Positions 63,286 to 64,000 of a DNA stretch of 64,000 bases are shown here, piece after piece (position 1 is the first letter of the stretch; every line of letters begins with the position of its first letter). A model generated the notes under the pieces. That model was given only the letters and a program-made list of their open reading frames with translations. It had not been told where the DNA came from and made no database searches. A program made the position numbers and the translations under genes. This stretch comes from Cocos nucifera (taxonomy: Eukaryota > Streptophyta > Magnoliopsida > Arecales > Arecaceae): positions 655,089 to 719,088 of the forward strand of contig QRFJ01000007.1 in NCBI GenBank assembly GCA_006176705.1. Reading direction: 5' to 3'.

Positions 63286-64000
63286 ATGGATTTAGTTTCT
63301 GCTTCAGATCCTACAACCCCAATGGATTTAGCAAATCAGTCTCAGCCTCAAACCCTTAAGGATTTATGTTATCCAGTTGGTTCCATCCAATCCTCTTGTA
63401 TCAGGTTGCTCCAACCCACAGCAAATAACTTTAAAATTAAATCTCAAATCATTAACATGCTTCCAAAATTTACGAAAATAGAGGATGCATATATATTCAT
63501 TAGAAAATTTGAAGAGATTTGTGCAATCATGAAACTACAACAATTGTTAGAGGACGAAATCAAATTGAGATTAATCAATTTTGCCCTTAAGGATAATGCC
63601 AAAAAGTGACTTTATAGTCTTTCAAATCAATCTATCATGACCTGAGAGGGCTTTATGAGAATATTCTTAAAAAAATATTTTTCTCATTATAAAGTAGCTA
63701 GAATTAGAAATGAAATAAACCAATTCTATCAACTAGCTAGTGAATCATTTTGGAAATACTTCGACCAATTCAAAAACCTCTTGACCCAATGCCCACACCA
63801 TTGAATAAAAACTTGGAGGCTATGCCAAATAATTTATGAAGGGTTAAAGTCAAATTCCCAAATAATGCTAAAGTCCATGTGCCAGGGATAATTTATGTAC
63901 AAAGAACCAAATGAAGCCTGATAATTTTTAGAAGATCTAGCCGAGAAAAGTTTACAATGAAAAACAATAAGGGAACCAGAAAAATCCACACCTTCAAGAG
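63286..64000 (+). pseudogene. Athila-type gag, broken and cut by the window end
   Basis: From Met at 63286 the frame reads a leader (MDLVSASDPTTPMDLANQSQ) and then the retrotransposon gag capsid region: FIRKFEEICAIMK, DEIKLRLINFALKD. TGA at 63607 replaces the Trp expected in the family A.WL motif. Past it, the same family pattern continues: SIMT, FLKKYFSHYKVARIRNEI, FWKYFDQFKNLLTQCPHH. Further in-frame stops interrupt it. The gag would form virus-like particles in a living element; this copy cannot. 62180-63285 between the PBS and gag is an AT-rich untranslated leader. Confidence 0.8.

Noticed and set aside
1..64000. CRISPR arrays, bacterial operons or a novel defence-type system
   Set aside because: The window is plant nuclear DNA; the repeats found are transposons and simple tandem repeats, with no spacer-repeat structure or prokaryotic gene cluster.

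Overview
This is nuclear DNA of a flowering plant. The genes are intron-rich with GT-AG introns and plant-type spacing, all proteins are of plant families, and the spacers are full of plant LTR retrotransposons, hAT and foldback elements. I infer a monocot, perhaps a palm, from the GC-rich first exon of the helicase gene and the repeat mix. That is inference, since no marker gene settles it.

Four real genes are present, all on the + strand. (1) 1438-2181: the last two exons of a plastidic glucose transporter-like MFS protein; its 5' part lies before the window. (2) 6206-12077: a two-exon DEAD-box RNA helicase of the RH35/DDX41 type, with a 4 kb intron. (3) 27343-31866: EMBRYONIC FLOWER 1 (EMF1)-like, four coding exons, with a leader intron inferred upstream. 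(4) 34767-49955: a 17-exon malonyl-CoA synthetase (AAE13-like). Its first exon encodes an in-frame presequence-like extension before a second Met that would start a cytosolic form. It contains an AT-AC U12-type intron and a GC-AG intron, both supported by reading frame and by family sequence.

The spacers are accessory DNA. 2.2-6.2 kb holds short tandem duplications and about 1 kb of nearly pure A/T. 12.7-14.3 kb holds TRIM-like repeat units interrupted by a 1.2 kb hAT-type element that carries a broken piece of a DAD1-like phospholipase A1 gene. 14.6-19.5 kb is a degraded LTR element with a gag-like Transposase_28-type region. 50.9-53.1 kb has two copies of one foldback MITE. 54.4-54.9 kb is a decayed NPF (NRT1/PTR) transporter fragment. 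55.7-56.6 kb is a tandem array of TRIM-like units with an initiator-Met-type primer-binding site. 57.9-60.6 kb is a dead antisense Ty1/copia pol, cut at 60582 by an Athila-type Ty3/gypsy element whose 5' LTR, primer-binding site and broken gag run off the right edge.

The genes do not form a functional cluster. They act separately in plastid sugar transport, RNA processing, Polycomb repression and malonate activation. The strongest second-look points are the two non-canonical introns and dual start of AAE13, the gene-carrying hAT element, the tandem TRIM array, and the telo-box ahead of EMF1.
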